Origin: Onthophagus taurus
Taxonomy: Eukaryota > Arthropoda > Insecta > Coleoptera > Scarabaeidae
Direction of reading: 5' to 3'
Assembly (NCBI RefSeq): GCF_036711975.1
Contig: NC_091968.1
Coordinates: forward strand, 27,637,001 to 27,701,000
Length of the DNA stretch: 64,000 nt
Shown: piece by piece, positions 14,501-26,685 of the stretch
Numbering within the stretch: position 1 is the stretch's first letter
Layout: every line of letters begins with the position of its first letter
Notes under the pieces: model-generated
The model's input: the letters and a program-made list of their open reading frames with translations, nothing else
The model's database searches: none
What the model was told of the DNA's origin: nothing
Made by a program: the position numbers and the translations under genes

Positions 14501-17500
14501 TCAATTATTAATTAAAGTATCCTCTTTTTAATGCAAAAAACCGTTTTGGAAAATCACTTTTAGTTCTTGAGAAATAAATTTTTTTAATCGACATTTTTTT
14601 CGAATTTTGCAATTTTTGCCAAGTAAGTTTTAAAAATTCGTATAAAATCCATTTCTTGGAATATGAGTTTGAAAATTTCCCAAAGTGTTAATAAAAATGT
14701 CCTCTTTCCAATGAACCAACCCGTTTTGAAAAATAACTTTTAGTTTTTGAGAAAACTATATTTGAAGTTTTGATAAAATTTTCGATGTTGCAATTTTCAT
14801 CGATAATTTTCAAAATTCGCTATAAAATTAATTTCTTGAAGAACCCTTGTGGAAATATCACCAATTATTAATTAAAGTATCCTCTTTTTAATGCAAATAA
14901 CCGTTTTGGAAAATCACTTTTAGTTCTTGAGAAATAAATTTTTTTAATCGACATTTTTTTCGAATTTTGCAATTTTTGCCAAGTAAGTTTTAAAAATTCG
15001 TATAAAATCCATTTCTTGGAATATGAGTTTGAAAATTTCCCAAAGTGTTAATAAAAGTGTCCTCTTTCCAATGAACCAACCCGTTTTGAAAAATAACTTT
15101 TAGTTTTTGAGAAAACAATGCTTGAAGTTTTGATAAAATTTTCGATGTTGCAATTTTCATCGATAATTTTCAAAATTCGCTATAAAATTAATTTCTTGAA
15201 GAATCCTTGTGGAAATATCATCAATTATTAATTAAAGTATCCTCTTTTTAATGCAAAAAACCGTTTTGGAAAATCACTTTTAGTTCTTGAGAAATAAATT
15301 TTTTTAATCGACAATTTTTTCGATTTTTGCATATTTCGCCGATTAAGTTTTAAAAATTCATATAAAATCCATTTCTTGGAATATGAATTTCAAAATTTCC
15401 CAAAATGTTAATAAGAGTGTCCTCTTTCCAATGAACCAACCCGTTTTGAAAAATAACTTTTAGTTTTTGAGAAAACAATATTTGAAGTTTTGATAAAATT
15501 TTCGATGTTGCAATTTTCATCGAGAACTTTCAAAATTTGCTATAAAATTAATTTCTTGAAGGATCCTTGTGGAAATATCATCAATTATTAATTAAAGCAT
15601 CCTCTTTTTAATGCGAAAAACCGTTTTGGAAAATCACTTTCAGTTCTTGAGAAATAAATTTTTGAAATAATCGACATTTTTTTCGAATTTTGCATATTTC
15701 GCCAATTAAGTTTTAAAAATTCGTATAAAATCCATTTCTTGGAATATGAGTTTGAAAATTTCCCAAAGTGTTAATAAAAGTGTCCTCTTTCCAATGAACC
15801 AATCCGTTTTGAAAAATAACTTTTAGTTTTTGAGAAAACTATATTTGAAGTTTTGATAAAATTTCCGATGTTGCAATTTTCATCGATAATTTTCAAAATT
15901 CGCTATAAAATTAATTTCTTGAAGAATCCTTGTGGAAATATCATCAATTATTAATTAAAGTATCCTCTTTTTAATGCAAAAAACCGTTTTGGAAAATCAC
16001 TTTCAGTTCTTGAGAAATAAATTTTTGAAATAATCGACATTTTTTTCGAATTTTGCATATTTCGCCAATTAAGTTTTAAAAATTCGTATAAAATCCATAT
16101 CTTGGAATATGAGTTTGAAAATTTCCCAAAGTGTTAATAAAAGTGTCCTCTTTCCAATGAACCAATCCGTTTTGAAAAATAACTTTTAGTTTTTGAGAAA
16201 ACTATATTTGAAGTTTTGATAAAATTTCCGATGTTGCAATTTTCATCGATAATTTTCAAAATTCGCTATAAAATTAATTTCTTGAAGAATCCTTGTGGAA
16301 ATATCATCAATTATTAATTAAAGTATCCTCTTTTTAATGCAAAAAACCGTTTTGGAAAATCACTTTCAGTTCTTGAGAAATAAATTTTTGAAATAATCGA
16401 CTATTTTTTTGAATTTTGCATATTTCGCCAATTAAGTTTTAAAAATTCGTATAAAATCCATTTCTTGGAATATGAGTTTGAAATTTTCCCAAAGTGTTGA
16501 TAAAAGTGTCCTCTTTCCAATGAACCAACCCGTTTTGAAAAATAACTTTTAGTTTTTGAGAAAACAATACTTGAAGTTTTGATAAAATTTTCGATGTTGC
16601 AATTTTCATCGATAACATTCAAAATGCGTTATAAAATTAATTTCTTGAAGGATCCTTGTGGAAATATCAACAATTATTAATTAAAGCATCCTCTTTTTAA
16701 TGCGAAAAACCGTTTTGGAAAATCACTTTCAGTTCTTGAGAAATAAATTTTTGAAATAATCGACCATTTTTTCGAATTTTGCATATTTCGCCAATTAAGT
16801 TTTAAAAATTCGTATAAAATTCATTTCTTGGAATATGAGTTTGAAAATTTCCCAAAGTGTTAATAAAAGTGTCCTCTTTCCAATGAACCAACCCGTTTTG
16901 AAAAATAACTTTTAGTTTTTCAGAAAACAATACTTGAAGTTTTGATAAAATTTTCTATGTTGCTTTTTTATTAATATCATTTTTATTCAAATATCGCAAT
17001 AATATGGGAATATAGGGTACCACTTTAGAAATGCACCAGAAGAGGATGCCGAATATCCGGCTCGAAGGGGATACCATAATTTGGGACAAAGGGAATATTA
17101 TAAACGAGTTTTAAATAATTTTGTTTGTTGTAGTTTTTGGTGGAGATTATTATAGATTATTAACCCCCGGAAAATATAAAGTTACTGCATATCGTGATGG
17201 GTTTTTACCTCATAGTAGAATTGTTACGATTACAAACCCACCTTTTACTGAAGCTCAACGAGTCGATTTTGGTTTAAAACCAATTACGGTAAATTAGAAC
17301 AAATTTTAATTAATCGTTGTAATTACTTTTTGTTGCTTATTTTATTTTTTTAGGTTGATGATATTCATAAAAGAAAAAACAAAAAGCATTCTAAACACAG
17401 AGTGTAACTTTTTTTATTATTTTAAAACTATTTTTGTTGGCTTATTATAAACGTTAGTTGTTAAAGTTAATTCTTTTAAAGTAAAATATTAATTACTTTT

Positions 17501-17640
17501 TTTGTTTTCTACAGATTCCTCCGTACGTAAGAATACAAGATAATTTAGATACAAACAACAACATAGATTTTAATACAAGATTTGCTGGACAACTTTGGAA
17601 GCAATGGAACGCACAGCAAGATCAAATGCAAATTGATTAA
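5594..17640 (+). CDS. Carboxypeptidase E-like M14 metallocarboxypeptidase
   Basis: Seven exons (5594-5828, 10185-10381, 10439-10594, 10650-11223, 17134-17288, 17354-17401, 17515-17640) join in phase to 496 residues. Human CPE has 476. Order: signal peptide (about residues 1-22), M14 catalytic domain, then a transthyretin-like domain ([20 protein letters not shown]) and a short C-terminal helix ([10 protein letters not shown]). Zinc ligands are in HGNE and SNLHGGD. Substrate arginine is in NRNFPD, tyrosine in GGMQDFNY and the catalytic glutamate in FEITLEL. CPE-type enzymes trim C-terminal Lys/Arg from neuropeptides and hormones in secretory granules; this function is inferred from homology. 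Exon 6 can be read through its GT donor into a stop after one residue, so an alternative shorter C-terminus is possible. Introns 1 (4.4 kb) and 4 (5.9 kb) are repeat-filled. AATAAA-type signals follow at about 17887. Confidence 0.93.
6700..6960. other. GC-richer unique patch in CPE intron 1
   Basis: About 250 bp with balanced base composition and several CG-containing words stands out in an AT-rich intron. The minus strand is open for 133 codons across it, but the predicted peptide resembles nothing I know and has no domain signature. It could be an intronic enhancer or a decayed insertion. The rest of 5829-6990 holds nothing I recognise. Confidence 0.25.
6990..9180 (+). repeat. Three copies of a 0.55-0.93-kb repeat in CPE intron 1
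   Basis: The start AAATGACAAGATAATATATT recurs at about 6992, 7548 and 8484, followed by shared sequence including GTATGGGGTGATCATCGTTC. Copies two and three carry an extra ~380-bp segment ending near TTAACGCTAGATGGAG that the first lacks. No coding potential was seen. Confidence 0.8.
9426..9496 (+). tRNA. tRNA-Gly (GCC anticodon)
   Basis: The 71-nt sequence folds as a full cloverleaf. The acceptor arm GCATCGG pairs perfectly with CCGATGC, with A as discriminator base. The D loop has TGGTTCAATGGTAGAA (box A) and the anticodon loop carries GCC in CTGCCAC. The T arm is GGGTTCGATTCCC (box B). A run of eight or more T residues directly downstream is a Pol III terminator. It lies inside intron 1 of CPE in the same orientation. 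Confidence 0.97.
11270..11670 (-). pseudogene. DD39D mariner-like transposase fragment
   Basis: Reading down the minus strand shows [13 protein letters not shown], then GKIGLW, KRNSKN, DNAKPH and, after one in-frame stop, [15 protein letters not shown]. From the aspartate of DNAKPH to that of VLDLGFF there are exactly 39 residues, counting the stop. This is the DD39D spacing typical of the plant-type mariner branch. About 20 residues before DNAKPH are missing and the N-terminal half with the first aspartate is absent, so it cannot be active. Confidence 0.8.
11690..16965. repeat. 360-bp dimeric satellite array, ~14.5 copies
   Basis: The unit repeats every ~360 bp (for example GGAATATGAGTTTGAAA at about 11776, 12136, 12496). 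Each unit is two diverged ~180-bp halves sharing an AAATT...TTTTAGTT(T/C)TTGAGAAA layout. A higher-order period of about 1080 bp (three units) is visible: the block at 12781 recurs at 13861 and part at 15301. ORFs of 70-80 codons inside it are chance readings. Confidence 0.92.
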
Positions 17641-18030
17641 ATTAGAGTACTTAATGGATATATGTTTTGAGGATTGAGTGGAATTAAAAACAAATCGGTG
17701 AACCATAAACAGTGGTAATTTTAACAAGAACGTGTTACGTAGTTAGTTTTAAATATATTTTATCATCTTATTGTTGTATATCATTGTATAATACGTATAT
17801 ATTATTAATATTTATCCCTATCTAAAGTGGATTTAAATATAAATAGAGTTTATGTTTAATCGTCAAAGAATTTGTTTTATCTTATCCCTAAATAATTAAT
17901 AAATAAATAAATTCCTCATTAATAAATGACACTTTTTTTAATTTATTATAATACATTGCCAATACATAAATGTTTATTTTATTAATTTAAAAAATAATTT
18001 TAATCCTTGTTTGTAGATATACACAATTAT
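17641..18030. other. CPE 3' UTR and spacer
   Basis: AT-rich sequence holding the CPE 3' end, with overlapping AATAAA motifs at about 17887-17905. Nothing else was recognised before the satellite begins. Confidence 0.4.
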
Positions 18031-20545
18031 ATGTATATTCACAATTTGTTAATGAAAAAAAAAACGGTATTACGAGCATGGTACAGAAAAACTTTTAGAA
18101 CGAAAGTTGTAGCAAATTTTACTCTTTACACATTGCTCTCTAACACTTTTGCTCTCAGCTGCATCAATGTCGAGAAAAATTCGAAAATATGAAAATTAGA
18201 AGAATAGTAGTTTCACAATTGGGTAATGAAAAAAAAACGGTATTCTGAGCATGATACAGTAAAACTTTTACAGCAAAAGTTGTAGCAAATTTTGCCCTTT
18301 TACACATTGCTCTGTAACACTTTTGTCCTCAGATGCATCAATGTAGAGAAATATTTGAAAATATGAAAATTGGAAGAATTCGTAGTTTCACAATTGGGTA
18401 ATAAAAAAAAACGGTATTCCGAGCATGATACAGAAAAACTTTTACAACAAAATTTGTAGCAAATTTAACCCTTTACACATTGCTCTTTAGCACTTTTGCT
18501 CGCAGATTCATCAGTTTAGAGAAATATTCGAAAATATGAAAATTGGAAGAATTCGTAGTTTCACAATTGGGTAATAAAAAAAAACGGTATTCCGAGCATG
18601 ATACAGAAAAACTTTTACAACAAAATTTGTAGCAAATTTAACCCTTTACACATTGCTCTTTAGCACTTTTGCTCGCAGATTCATCAGTTTAGAGAAATAT
18701 TCGAAAATATGAAAATTGGACAAATTCGTAGTTTCACAATTGGGTAATGAAAAAAAAACGGTATTCTGAGCATGATACAGAAAAACTTTTACAATAAAAG
18801 TTGTGGCAAATTTAACCCTTTACACATTGCTCTTTAACACTTTTGCTCTCAGCTGCTTCAATGTCGAGAAATACTCGAAAATACGAAAATTGGAAGAATT
18901 CGTAATTTCACAATTTGCTAATGGAAAAAATATGGTGTTCCGAGCATGATACAGAAAAACTTTTACAACAAAAGTTGCAACAAATTTGACGCTTTTACAC
19001 ATTGCTCTCTTACACTTTTGCTCTCAGCTGCATCAATATAGAGAAATATTCGAAAATATGAAAATTGGAAGAATTCGTAGCTTCACAATTGGGTAATGGA
19101 AAAAAAACGATATTCCGAGCATGATACAGAAAAACTTTTAGACCAAAAGTTGTAGCAAATTTTACCCTTTACACATTGCTCTCTAACACTTTTGCTCTCA
19201 GCTGCATCAATGTCGAGAAATATTCGAAAATATGAAAATTGGAAGAATTCGTAGTTTCACAATTGGGTAATGAAAAGAAAACGATATTTCGAGCATGATA
19301 CAGAAAAACTTTTAGACCAAAAGTTGTAGCAAATTTTACCCTTTACACATTACTCTCTAACACTTTTGCTCTCAGCTGCTTCAATGTCGAGAAATATTCG
19401 AAAATATGAAAATTGGAAGAATTCGTAGTTTCACAATTGGTTAATGAAAAAAAGCGGTATTCCGAGCATGATACAGAAAAACTTTTACAGCAAAAGTTGT
19501 AGCAAATTTTACCCTTTACACATTACTCTCTAACACTTTTGCTCTTATCTGCATCAATATCGAGAAATATTCGAAAATATGAAAATTGGAAGAATTCGTA
19601 GTTTCACAAATGGGTAATGAAAAAAAAACGATATTCCGAGCATGATACAGAAAAACTTTTAGACCAAAAGTTGTAGCAAAATTTACCCTTTACACATTGC
19701 TCTCTAACACTTTTGCTCTCAGCTGCACCAATGTCGAAATATATTCGAAAATATGAAAATTGGAAAAATTCGTAGTTTCACAAGTTGCTTTATGGAAAGA
19801 AATACGGTATTCAGAGCATGATACAGTAAATCTTTTACAACAAAAGTTGTAGCAAATTTTACCCTTTACATATTGCTTTCTAACACTTTTGCTCTCAGCT
19901 GCACCAATGTCGAAATATATTCGAAAATATGAAAATTGGAAAAATTCGTAGTTTCACAAGTTGCTTTATGGAAAAAAATACGGTATTCAGAGCATGATAC
20001 AGTAAATCTTTTACAACAAAAGTTGTTGCAAATTTAACCCTTTACACATTGCTCTCTAACACTTTTGCTCTCAGCTGCTTCAATGTCGAGAAATATTCGA
20101 AAATATGTAAATTGGAAGAATTCGTAGTTTCACAATTGGTTAATGAAAAAAAGTGGTATTCCGAGCATGATACAGAAAAACTTTTACAACAAAAGTTGTA
20201 GCAAATTTAACCCTTTACACATTGCTCTTTAGCACTTTTGCTCTCAGCTGCATCAATGTAGAGAAATATTCGAAAATATGAAAATTGGGAGAATTCGTAA
20301 TTTCACAATTTGCTAATGGAAAAAATATGGTGTTCCGAGCATGATACAGAATAACTTTTACAACAAAAGTTGTAACAAATTTTACCGTTTACACATTATT
20401 CTCTATCACTTTTGCCCTTAGATGCATCAATGTAGAGCAATACTCGAAAATATGAAAATTGGAAAAATTCGTAGTTTCACAAGTTCCTAATGGAAAAAAA
20501 GGATATTGCGAGTATGATACAGAATAGCTTTTACAACAAAAGTTG
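18030..20545. repeat. 174-bp tandem array between CPE and eIF2B beta, ~14 copies
   Basis: Units carry GAGCATGATACAGAAAAACT and end in GAAAATTGGAAGAATTCG, spaced about 174 bp. Divergence between units is modest. No terminal inverted repeats were found around this array. The last copy stops about 170 bp before the eIF2B beta ATG, so it adjoins or overlaps that gene's promoter. Confidence 0.92.
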
Positions 20546-20712
20546 TAGCAAATAATATATTTATAAACAAGACTTTAATTTTCTAAATTTATAAACATAA
20601 CCTATAAACGTCAAACGTGAACGTCAAATTAACCTAACCTTAATCTAACCCGCTAATAAAAAAAGCATAAATTTCATAAAATTACACATTTTAAAAACTA
20701 TTTACTTCAAAA

Positions 20713-22048
20713 ATGGAAGAAACGGATAACTTAAAAGATATTATGAAGTTAATAACGGATATAAAAGTGCGGTAAGTAATTAAAATATCAACATATGTGC
20801 GATTTTCATCATAACTATAAAATAAATCTTTCTATATTAATCAGAAGAGTGAAAACTTCGTACGATATAGCTTTAAAGACCGAGAAATTAATTGAAAATT
20901 ACATTGCTGTAGGAAAATGGAACACAGCAAGGTAAATATTTTTTTTTAGGTTATGTATCAATGAAAGAATTTTTTTTTCATCAGAGATTTAATGGGAACG
21001 ATTCGAAAATACATGGAAACAATCAAACAATACCTTCCCCACGAAGCAACAATAAATAACGTAATGAGACATATTTTAAAAATAATCAGGGATGAGTACG
21101 ATTTAGGTTTTAAAAATAAAGGTGATGAATCCACGTTGTATGCTTTATTAACATCGAATCCCGATGATCAAAGCTTGAAATACGGCCAAAAAATGGAAAG
21201 TTTAAAAACGGCTTTATTGGATCATTTATCAGAATACAAAACGGAACTTGAAACAAGCGCCGATAACATTGCAAGTCAAGCGGCGGATCATATTCATACA
21301 AACGAAATTATTTTAACAATTGGACAATCCGATACGGTTACTAAATTTTTATTGCAAGCGGCTAAAACGAGGAAATTTCAAGTTATCGTTGTTGAATCTG
21401 CTCCAAATTATGATGTAAGATATAATAAATCAAATTATAATTATAATTTAGTTAACAATTTTTGATTAGGGTCATAATATGGCTGTAAATTTGGCGAATC
21501 ATAATATTCAAACAACTGTAATTCCGGATGCTTGTATTTTTGCGATGATGTCTCGAGTTAATAAAGTTATAATTGGAACACATACTGTAATGGCTGATGG
21601 AAGTTTAAGATCAGTTTGTGGAGTACACACCGTTACTTTGGCTGCACAACATTATTCAATACCTGTAATAAAATAAATCCCATAATTTAAATTAATTTAT
21701 TTGATACATTTCGTTTTAGGTAATTTGTCTTGTACATATGTATAAATTAAGCACCATTTATGCCACATCCCCAGAACATCCAACTTTTAACATTTTAGGT
21801 TCACCTGGTGCTATTTTACCATATTCAAGTGGACCAATTTTAAATAAAGTTCACGTTTATAACCCAGTTTTTGATCATGTCGAACCGGAATTAATCTCTT
21901 TATTTGTTACACATCAGTAAGATTTTATTATTTTTAAATTTTAACCTCACTTTTTACTATTTTTTAATGTTTTAGAGGAGGGAATACTCCATCCTATGTT
22001 TATCACATGTTGTCTGAGCTTTATCACCCAGACGACTATGAATTATAA
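20713..22048 (+). CDS. eIF2Bbeta: Translation initiation factor eIF2B, beta subunit
   Basis: Six exons (20713-20771, 20845-20931, 20985-21414, 21470-21664, 21720-21916, 21976-22048) join in phase to 346 residues, against 351 in human EIF2B2. Diagnostic stretches include [53 protein letters not shown] and the C-terminal [20 protein letters not shown]. The subunit is part of the regulatory core of the decameric eIF2B exchange factor, which reloads eIF2 with GTP in the cytosol and senses phosphorylated eIF2 alpha (family knowledge). Introns are 53-77 bp, in sharp contrast to its neighbours. AATAAA lies at 22074. Confidence 0.97.
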
Positions 22049-22606
22049 ATTAATTATAATTAAAACAAATAGAAATAAAAAAAGTTTTGGAAAAATTGAA
22101 GAATCATCATGTGGCTTAAAATCGACGATTTTTTTTTTAATCTATACATATAAATAACCCAAAAAAACGTTAAAAATAAAAAGGAAGCGCGGAAAAGTGC
22201 AGAACATATCGAAAAATCACTTTAAAGTTTCGATGTGACGTCACAATAATAATAATATACTTTGTAAAGGACCTAATTATTTGAAACGTCAAAATTTCAA
22301 AAAACGTCAATTTAATTTAATATTTTTAGGACTTTCTAAAGATTTAACATTAAAAAAACGTAAACAAATTCCTTTTTTCCTATGGTTTAAGCATAAATTA
22401 ATTAATTTTTGTAACAAAAATGACGTTTCATAAAATTGACATTTAATTTTGACAAATTGTTGTGAAGTTGGTTACAGTTGGTAATATTGAATTAGTATCA
22501 CCTTGACGTTTAAACTTTATTCAAAAATTTATTTAAAAATCATTATTTAAACACTAAACAAGTGTTATTAAACTCAAGAAATAAAGAGTTAAAATTGATC
22601 TCTCAA
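22049..22606. other. eIF2B beta 3' region and left copy of a direct repeat
   Basis: After the 3' UTR, the ~180 bp at about 22380-22560 (with GTTGGTTACAGTTGGT) recurs at about 26030-26190 on the other side of the 146-bp array. The copies differ by several substitutions and small indels. No gene was seen. Confidence 0.6.
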
Positions 22607-22760
22607 TACGGCTAAATCCGAATGATTCTAGGTCTACTGTTAGTTCTACTTTTATTTCAGTAAGAATAGGCAACAATTTAGCGCTTAATAACAATTAAAA
22701 CTAGAATTAACACTAGACGTAGTCTTCAGACGCACGGCTAAATCCGAATATTTGTAGTTC
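22607..22760. repeat. Palindromic CTAG repeat, partial copy
   Basis: A partial member of the palindromic family, with CGGCTAAATCCGAATGATTC and a second GGCTAAATCCGAAT end. It forms the left border of the 146-bp array. Confidence 0.6.
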
Positions 22761-25700
22761 TACAAAAGTTGTTCCTTGTTTAATTCTTAACAAGTTTTAT
22801 TTGAAAAATATTTTAATACAAACAATAATTAGGAAGATAATTTTAAATTTCATTTTTTACTGTTCACAGGGAAATGCAAAAATTGATAATTTTAAAAAAT
22901 GGTGCCTACAAAAGTTGTTCCTTGTTTAATTCTTAACAAGTTTTATTTGAAAAATATTTTAATACAAACAATAATTAGGAAGATAATCTTAAACTTCATT
23001 TTTGTACTGTTCACAGGGAAATGCAAAAATTGATAATTTTAAAAAATGGTGCCTACAAAAGTGGTTCCTTGTTTAATTCTTAACAAGTTTTATTTGAAAA
23101 ATATTTTAATACAAACAATAATTAGGAAGATAATCTTAAATTTCATTTTTTTACTGTTCATAGGGAAATGCAAAAATTGATAATTTTAAAAAATTGTGCC
23201 TACAAAAGTGGTTCCTTGTTTAATTCTTAACAAGTTTTATTTGAAAAATATTTTAATATAAACAATAATTAGGAAGATAATCTTAAATTTCATTTTTTTA
23301 CTGTTCACAGGGAAATGCAAAAATTGATAATTTTAAAAAATGGTGCCTGCAGAAGTTGTTCCTTGTTTAATTCTTAACAAGTTTTATTTGAAAAATATTT
23401 TAATACAAACAATAATTAGGAAGATAATCTTAAATTTCATTTTTATACTGTTCACAGGGAAATGCAAAAATTGATAATTTTAAAAAATGGTGCCTACAAA
23501 AGTTGTTCCTTGTTTAATTCTTAACAAGTTTTATTTGAAAAATATTTTAATACAAACAATAATTAGGAAGATAATCTTAAATTTCATTTTTTACTGTTCA
23601 CAGGGAAATGCAAAAATTGATAATTCTAAAAAATGGTGCCTACAAAAGTTGTTCCTTGTTTAATTCTTAATAAGTTTTACTTGAAAAATATTTTAATACA
23701 AACAATAATTAGGAAGATAATCTTAAATTTCATTTTTTTACTGTTCACAGGGAAATGCAAAAATTGATAATTTTAAAAAATGGTGCCTACAAAAGTTGTT
23801 CCTTGTTTAATTCTTAACAAGTTTTATTTGAAAAATATTTTAATACAAACAATAATTAGGAAGATAATTTTAAATTTCATTTTTATAATGTTCACAGGGA
23901 AATGCAAAAATTGATAATTTTAAAAAATGGTGCCTACAAAAGTTGTTCCTTGTTTAATTCTTAACAAGTTTTATTTGAAAAATATTTTAATACAAACAAT
24001 AATTAGGAAGATAATCTTAAATTTCATTTTTTTACTGTTCACAGGGAAATGCAAAAATTGATAATTTTAAAAAATGGTGCCTACAAAAGTTGTTCCTTGT
24101 TTAATTCTTAACAAGTTTTATTTGAAAAATATTTTAATACAAACAATAATTAGGAAGATAATCTTAAATTTCATTTTTTTACTGTTCACAGGGAAATGCA
24201 AAAATTGATAATTTTAACAAATGGTGCCTACAAAAGTTGTTCCTTGTTTAATTCTTAACAAGTTTTATTTGAAAAATATTTTAATACAAGCAATAATTAG
24301 GAAGATAATCTCAAATTTCATTTTTGTACTGTTTACAGGGAAATGCAAAAATTGATAATTTTAAAAAATGGTGCCTACAAAAGTTGTTCCTTGTTTAATT
24401 CTTAACAAGTTTTATTTGAAAAATATTTTAATACAAGCAATAATTAGGAAGATAATCTCAAATTTCATTTTTGTACTGTTTACAGGGAAATGCAAAAATT
24501 GATAATTTTAAAAAATGGTGCCTACAAAAGTTGTTCCTTGTTTAATTCTTAACAAGTTTTATTTGAAAAATATTTTAATACAAGCAATAATTAGGAAGAT
24601 AATCTCAAATTTCATTTTTGTACTGTTTACAGGGAAATGCAAAAATTGATAATTTTAAAAAATGGTGCCTACAAAAGTTGTTCCTTGTTTAATTCTTAAC
24701 AAGTTTTATTTGAAAAATATTTTAATACAAGCAATAATTAGGAAGATAATCTCAAATTTCATTTTTGTACTGTTTACAGGGAAATGCAAAAATTGATAAT
24801 TTTAAAAAATGGTGCCTACAAAAGTTGTTCCTTGTTTAATTCTTAACAAGTTTTATTTGAAAAATATTTTAATACAAGCAATAATTAGGAAGATAATCTC
24901 AAATTTCATTTTTGTACTGTTTACAGGGAAATGCAAAAATTGATAATTTTAAAAAATGGTGCCTACAAAAGTTGTTCCTTGTTTAATTCTTAACAAGTTT
25001 TATTTGAAAAATATTTTAATACAAGCAATAATTAGGAAGATAATCTCAAATTTCATTTTTGTACTGTTTACAGGGAAATGCAAAAATTGATAATTTTAAA
25101 AAATGGTGCCTACAAAAGTTGTTCCTTGTTTAATTCTTAACAAGTTTTATTTGGAAAATATTTTAATACAAACAATAATTAGGAAGATAATTTTAAATTT
25201 CATTTTTATAATGTTCACAGGGAAATGCAAAAATTGATAATTTTAAAAAATGGTGCCTACAAAAGTTGTTCCTTGTTTAATTCTTAACAAGTTTTATTTG
25301 AAAAATATTTTGATACAAAGAATAATTAGGAAGATAATCTTAAATTTCATTTTTTTACTGTTTACAGGGAAATGCAAAAATTGATAATTTTAAAAAATGG
25401 TGCCTACAAAAGTTGTTCCTTGTTTAATTCTTAACAAGTTTTATTTGAAAAATATTTTAATACAAACAATAATTAGGAAGATAATCTTAAATTTCATTTT
25501 TATACTGTTCACAGGGAAATGCAAAAATTGATAATTTTAAAAAATGGTGCCTACAAAAGTTGTTCCTCGTTTAATTCTTAACAAGTTTTATTTGAAAAAT
25601 ATTTTAATACAAGCAATAATTAGGAAGATAATCTCAAATTTCATTTTTGTACTGTTTACAGGGAAATGCAAAAATTGATAATTTTAAAAAATGGTGCCTA

Positions 25701-25990
25701 CAAAAGTTGTTCCTCGTTTAATTCTTAACAAGTTTTATTTGAAAAATATTTTGATACAAAGAATAATTAGGAAGATAATCTTAAATTTCATTTTTTTACT
25801 GTTTACAGGGAAATGCAAAAATTGATAATTTTAAAAAATGGTGCTTACAAAAGTTGTTCCTCGTTTAATTCTTAACAAGTTTTATTTGAAAAATATTTTA
25901 ATACAAACAATAATTAGGAAGATAATCTTAAATTTCATTTTTATACTGTTTATAGGGATACAGTTTTATTTGAAAAATATTTTGATACAT
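22757..25990. repeat. 146-bp tandem array, ~22 copies
   Basis: Units contain GTTGTTCCTTGTTTAATTC, then AATTAGGAAGATAAT and ACAGGGAAATGCAAAAATTG. Six or so copies between about 24286 and 25110 are essentially identical to each other and share private variants (ACAAGCAATAATTAGG, ATCTCAAATT). That indicates recent local homogenisation. The array is flanked by a direct duplication of single-copy-like sequence. Confidence 0.93.
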
Positions 25991-26200
25991 ACAATAATTA
26001 GGAAGATAATCTTGAATCGAGTTCTTTTTCGTATGATTTAAGCATAAATTAATTAATTTCCCTTAAAAAAACATGGGTTTCATACAATTGACATTTAATG
26101 TTGACAAATTGTTGTTAAGTTGGTTACAGTTGGTTACTTTGAATTTCTGTCACATTGACGTATAAACTTTATTCAAAAATTTACTTAGAAAAATAAATTT

Positions 26201-26625
26201 ATGGAATCAATTTCAATAGTAGTCATTATTGTATTAGTAATGAGCTATTATCAAATCGAATTATTTACACTTAAACAAGGAAAAACCTTTTATACCAGAA
26301 AAACACAAGAGTTAAAAAATCGAACGACAAGATTTCTAGGTGTAACATTATCTGAAACCTTTTCTTGGGGTGATCAGTATCACATAATAGAATTAAAAAA
26401 GAAATTAGCGAGTTTCCTGTATTGCCTGTGGTATTCTAAAATATTGCTTGGAGAAGAGCTAAAAAATATGGCAGTATATGGAATACTAACACGGAAGAAG
26501 GAGAGTCTGAAGAGATTTTTAAAATGCAAAAAAAGGCAATAAGGATTTTGAAGCAGTTAAAATACAGGAAAAGCTGTAGAGGACACTTTATGACGATTCT
26601 TGAATTATACCAAACTTTTATTTAA
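26201..26625 (+). pseudogene. Relic of a jockey/CR1-type LINE reverse transcriptase
   Basis: The frame from 26201 gives FLGVTLSETFSW and then a LYCLWYSKILL-type helix, the thumb-side end of non-LTR reverse transcriptases. After a frameshift near 26495 the reading continues in another frame as IFKMQKKAIRIL and KSCRGHF, matching the family's QKKAIR and CR.LF motifs. Only the 3' part of the ORF remains. The N-terminal ~35 residues of the open frame are not LINE-like. It cannot be functional. Confidence 0.75.
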
Positions 26626-26685
26626 TTTATTGGTTTTATTAATTTGAAATTTTTAGACATCAAACATATTACAAAAATAACTACA

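Larger units (their letters stand above)
11238..17095 (-). mobile_element. DD39D-type mariner relative carrying a 360-bp satellite
   Basis: The ends are inverted repeats sharing TTTGTCCCAAATTATGG, flanked by TA at 11236-11237 and 17096-17097. The left part encodes, on the minus strand, a broken transposase. The rest is a 5.3-kb satellite array that replaces the transposase N-terminal half. The ends resemble plant Stowaway/mariner-like termini, matching the DD39D spacing in the transposase relic. The element fills CPE intron 4, leaving only about 14 + 38 bp of host intron. Confidence 0.8.

Noticed and set aside
11687-16622. 70-80-codon minus-strand frames at 11687 and 16401
   Set aside because: They are the same satellite unit read by chance; most copies have stops.
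18030-20545. A transposon enclosing the 174-bp array upstream of eIF2B beta
   Set aside because: I looked for inverted ends and target duplications on both sides and found none.
22757-25990. CRISPR-like array
   Set aside because: Units are contiguous 146-bp repeats without unique spacers, in a eukaryotic genome.
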